DNA from: Atkinsonella hypoxylon
Taxonomy: Eukaryota > Ascomycota > Sordariomycetes > Hypocreales > Clavicipitaceae
Assembly: GCA_000729835.1 (NCBI GenBank)
Contig: JFHB01000190.1
Location: forward strand, 1 to 60,155
Direction: 5' to 3'
Length of the DNA stretch: 60,155 nucleotides
The position numbers and the translations under genes were made by a program. Shown piece after piece: positions 58,600 to 60,155 of this stretch (positions are counted from its first letter, which is position 1; every line of letters starts with the position of its first letter). The notes under the pieces are model-generated. The model was given only the letters and a program-made list of their open reading frames with translations. It was not told the origin of the DNA and searched no databases.

Positions 58600-60010
58600 G
58601 TATATTTAAAAGAATTCTTTTTAAAGAAAGCTACTATAGTATTACTACTTAGTTACTTTAGTTATAATATTATATTAGAATTAGCTAAGCTATTATTAAG
58701 CTTCTCTTTTATATATAAAATCTCTCTTAAATACCTTCTTTTAGAAAAGAAAGCTATTAAAGAACTATTAAAAGCTAGATTAATTAAACTCTATATAGCT
58801 AAAAAGCCTATATTAAATGTTTTTACTCTAAAACCTTACTTTAGTAAAAGGCGTTTCTACTAAGATTATTAATAGATTAATAACTTTCTAAAGCCTTAAC
58901 TAGTTTCTACTTTAGATATTAAAGAAACTATTACTAACTACTAATAAGCTAAAAGAATAAGTAAAATTAATATTATTAAAGCTTTTAATTAGATATTAAT
59001 TAAAGTAAACTTTAAATATTTAACTACTTTTAAAACTTATTAAAGAATATTTTAGTAGAAAGTACTTCCCTTTAGATTAAAAGTTAAACTAGCTTAGTAG
59101 TAATTATTTATTAATATTTAACTTAATAAATTACTTAACCTCTTTATTAATGCTTATACTAATAATATCTTAATCTATATAGATAATAAAGAAGAAAAGG
59201 TTTATTAGTTTTAAGTTAAAGAAGTTATTTACTAATTATATAAAGCTAATCTTTAAGATAATATTAAGAAATTCTAGTTTAATATAAAAAGTATTAACTA
59301 TTTAAGTATAATAATTAAAGTTAGAAAAGGTATATAAATTAATCTAGCTAAGATTAAAGCTATTATTAGTTAAAAGATTAAAGATTTAACTTCTAAGACT
59401 ACACTAAGATTCTTCCTTAAGTTATATAATTATATTTATATATTTTATAGTTACTTTAGTAATATAGTAGAACTACTAAATTACTTACTTAAGAAAGATA
59501 TAACTTTTATTATTAAACTAGAGTAATAATAAGTATTTAATCTAATAAAGAAGTTAGCTACTTAAGTATCTATTTTAGCTTTCTTTTAACCTAGTAGAAA
59601 AACCTAAGCTAAAACTAATACTTCTTATAACGCTATAGAAGAAGTAATTATATAGTTATAAGATAACAATAAATAGAAACTTATTAGATATTTTAGTAAA
59701 ACTATAATATTAATAGAAAAAGCTTATTCTATTTAGAATTAAGAAATATTAGCTATAGTTTAAACGTTACAGCACTTTAAACCTAAGCTACTTAGTACTT
59801 AATTCTTTATTGTTACTAATTATTAAGTATTATTATATTAATCTACTAAGAGGCTACTGTTAATATATTAAGTTAAATAGGCTAATTTCTTAGCTAACTT
59901 TAATATTACTTTTTAGTATTAAAAAGGAAAGAATAATATTATTACTAATACTTTATTAAGAAAGACTATTAATACTTCTACTATTAAAGCCTAAGAAGCT
60001 TTAGACTAAA
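58600..60010 (+). pseudogene. Gypsy D reverse transcriptase and RNase H relic
   Basis: The RT entry region reads SFIYKISLKYLLLEKKAIKE (about 58,700-58,765), fitting 'PxYxMSxxELxxLKxxIxE' of fungal Ty3/gypsy. The RFYQDYQQIN block (R-x-x-x-D-Y-x-x-L-N) is near 58,850-58,880. The catalytic motif YTNN at 59,155-59,166 has both Asp changed to Asn by TGAT to TAAT, followed by ILIYIDNKEE. RNase H lies at about 59,580-60,000 (NTSYNAIEEVIIQ, fitting DASxxAIGxVLxQ; FSKTIILIEKAYSIQNQEIL, fitting the S-x-K-x-x-x-A-E-x-x-Y-x-x-x-x-x-E block). The element leaves the window before integrase. Confidence 0.88.
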
Positions 60011-60155
60011 CCTTTAAGATAATACTACTTAATTAAATTAATAGTACAATAATATTAAGTATATAAAAGAGACTTTAAGGATTAAATCTAGTAGACCTAA
60101 TTGTTAAAGAAAATAAAGAGTAAGGTCTAGGTTCTTACAATAGAAAGTTACTAGT

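Larger units (their letters stand above)
31560..60155 (+). mobile_element. Plus-strand Ty1/copia family B element, split by nested insertions
   Basis: Own sequence lies at 31,560-35,933 (5' LTR, primer-binding site, leader, gag, protease, first integrase part) and 54,037-56,050 (integrase end, linker, RT, start of RNase H). The gap is a minus-strand member of the same family (35,934-54,031, TSD ATAGT). At 56,051 gypsy D interrupts RNase H, and the remainder and the 3' LTR lie outside the window. The split gene joins in frame across 35,933/54,037, as shown by the uninterrupted copies near 6,470 and 49,345. Confidence 0.9.
56051..60155 (+). mobile_element. Ty3/gypsy family D element, 5' part (continues past right edge)
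   Basis: Starts in the middle of copia B sequence (tataagcattcta|tatcactaggg) that is uninterrupted at about 37,390-37,420. The base after the break begins a TG-type terminus (TATCACTAGGG, probably TGTCACTAGGG). TTCTA at 56,046-56,050 should be the left TSD. Then come an LTR, leader, gag with a CCHC knuckle, protease, RT and RNase H on the plus strand; integrase and the 3' LTR are outside. It is unrelated in sequence to gypsy A. Confidence 0.85.

Noticed and set aside
1..60155. Mitochondrial DNA, or a bacterial or plasmid origin, because of the high A+T
   Set aside because: Nested LTR retrotransposons with RIP-type stops are typical of fungal nuclear repeat blocks; no mitochondrial genes, tRNAs or rRNAs are visible.

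Overview
This window looks like a gene-free, heavily AT-rich block of nested retrotransposons from a filamentous ascomycete (Pezizomycotina-like) whose genome undergoes repeat-induced point mutation (RIP). C survives mainly before T or C. CpA, TpG and CpG are scarce and TpA is very common. Recognisable reading frames are full of TAG/TAA at former Gln or Trp codons, with Tyr for Cys, Ile for start Met and Asn for catalytic Asp. The longest open frame in 60 kb is about 108 codons. I see no host gene, tRNA, rRNA or CRISPR array.

Target-site duplications (TSDs) and shared sequence let most of the window be resolved into a nest at least four levels deep. Level 0 is a plus-strand Ty1/copia element, family C copy 3, seen at 14,760-15,968 and 30,851-31,559. 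Three things landed in it. First is a minus-strand gypsy-like element Y (10,832-14,759), itself cut by a minus-strand copia family B element (6,048-10,826), which is cut by a plus-strand Ty3/gypsy family A element (1-6,047, running off the left edge). Second is a minus-strand family C element (15,969-30,845) that holds a 1.54-kb insert with a TAA-repeat tail (16,597-18,135), a complete second family C element (20,309-26,619) and a solo family B LTR (29,254-29,945). Third is a plus-strand family B element (from 31,560, leaving the window on the right).

The plus-strand family B element is split by a complete minus-strand family B element (35,934-54,031) and by a plus-strand gypsy family D element (56,051 to the right edge). 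The minus-strand family B element carries a complete 9,950-bp gypsy A element (38,036-47,985) and a GC-richer, apparently un-mutated solo LTR of another family (E, 51,020-51,342).

Functionally the region holds only dead gag, protease, integrase, reverse transcriptase and RNase H relics plus LTRs. The points most worth pursuing are: (i) a long extra reading frame (ORF3) downstream of integrase in both gypsy A copies, with a candidate membrane segment followed by a coiled-coil-like stretch; (ii) a family B primer-binding site that fits the anticodon arm of initiator tRNA-Met; (iii) RIP that fades over the outermost 100 bp or so of elements; and (iv) the un-mutated solo LTR E, which probably arrived after the surrounding RIP.
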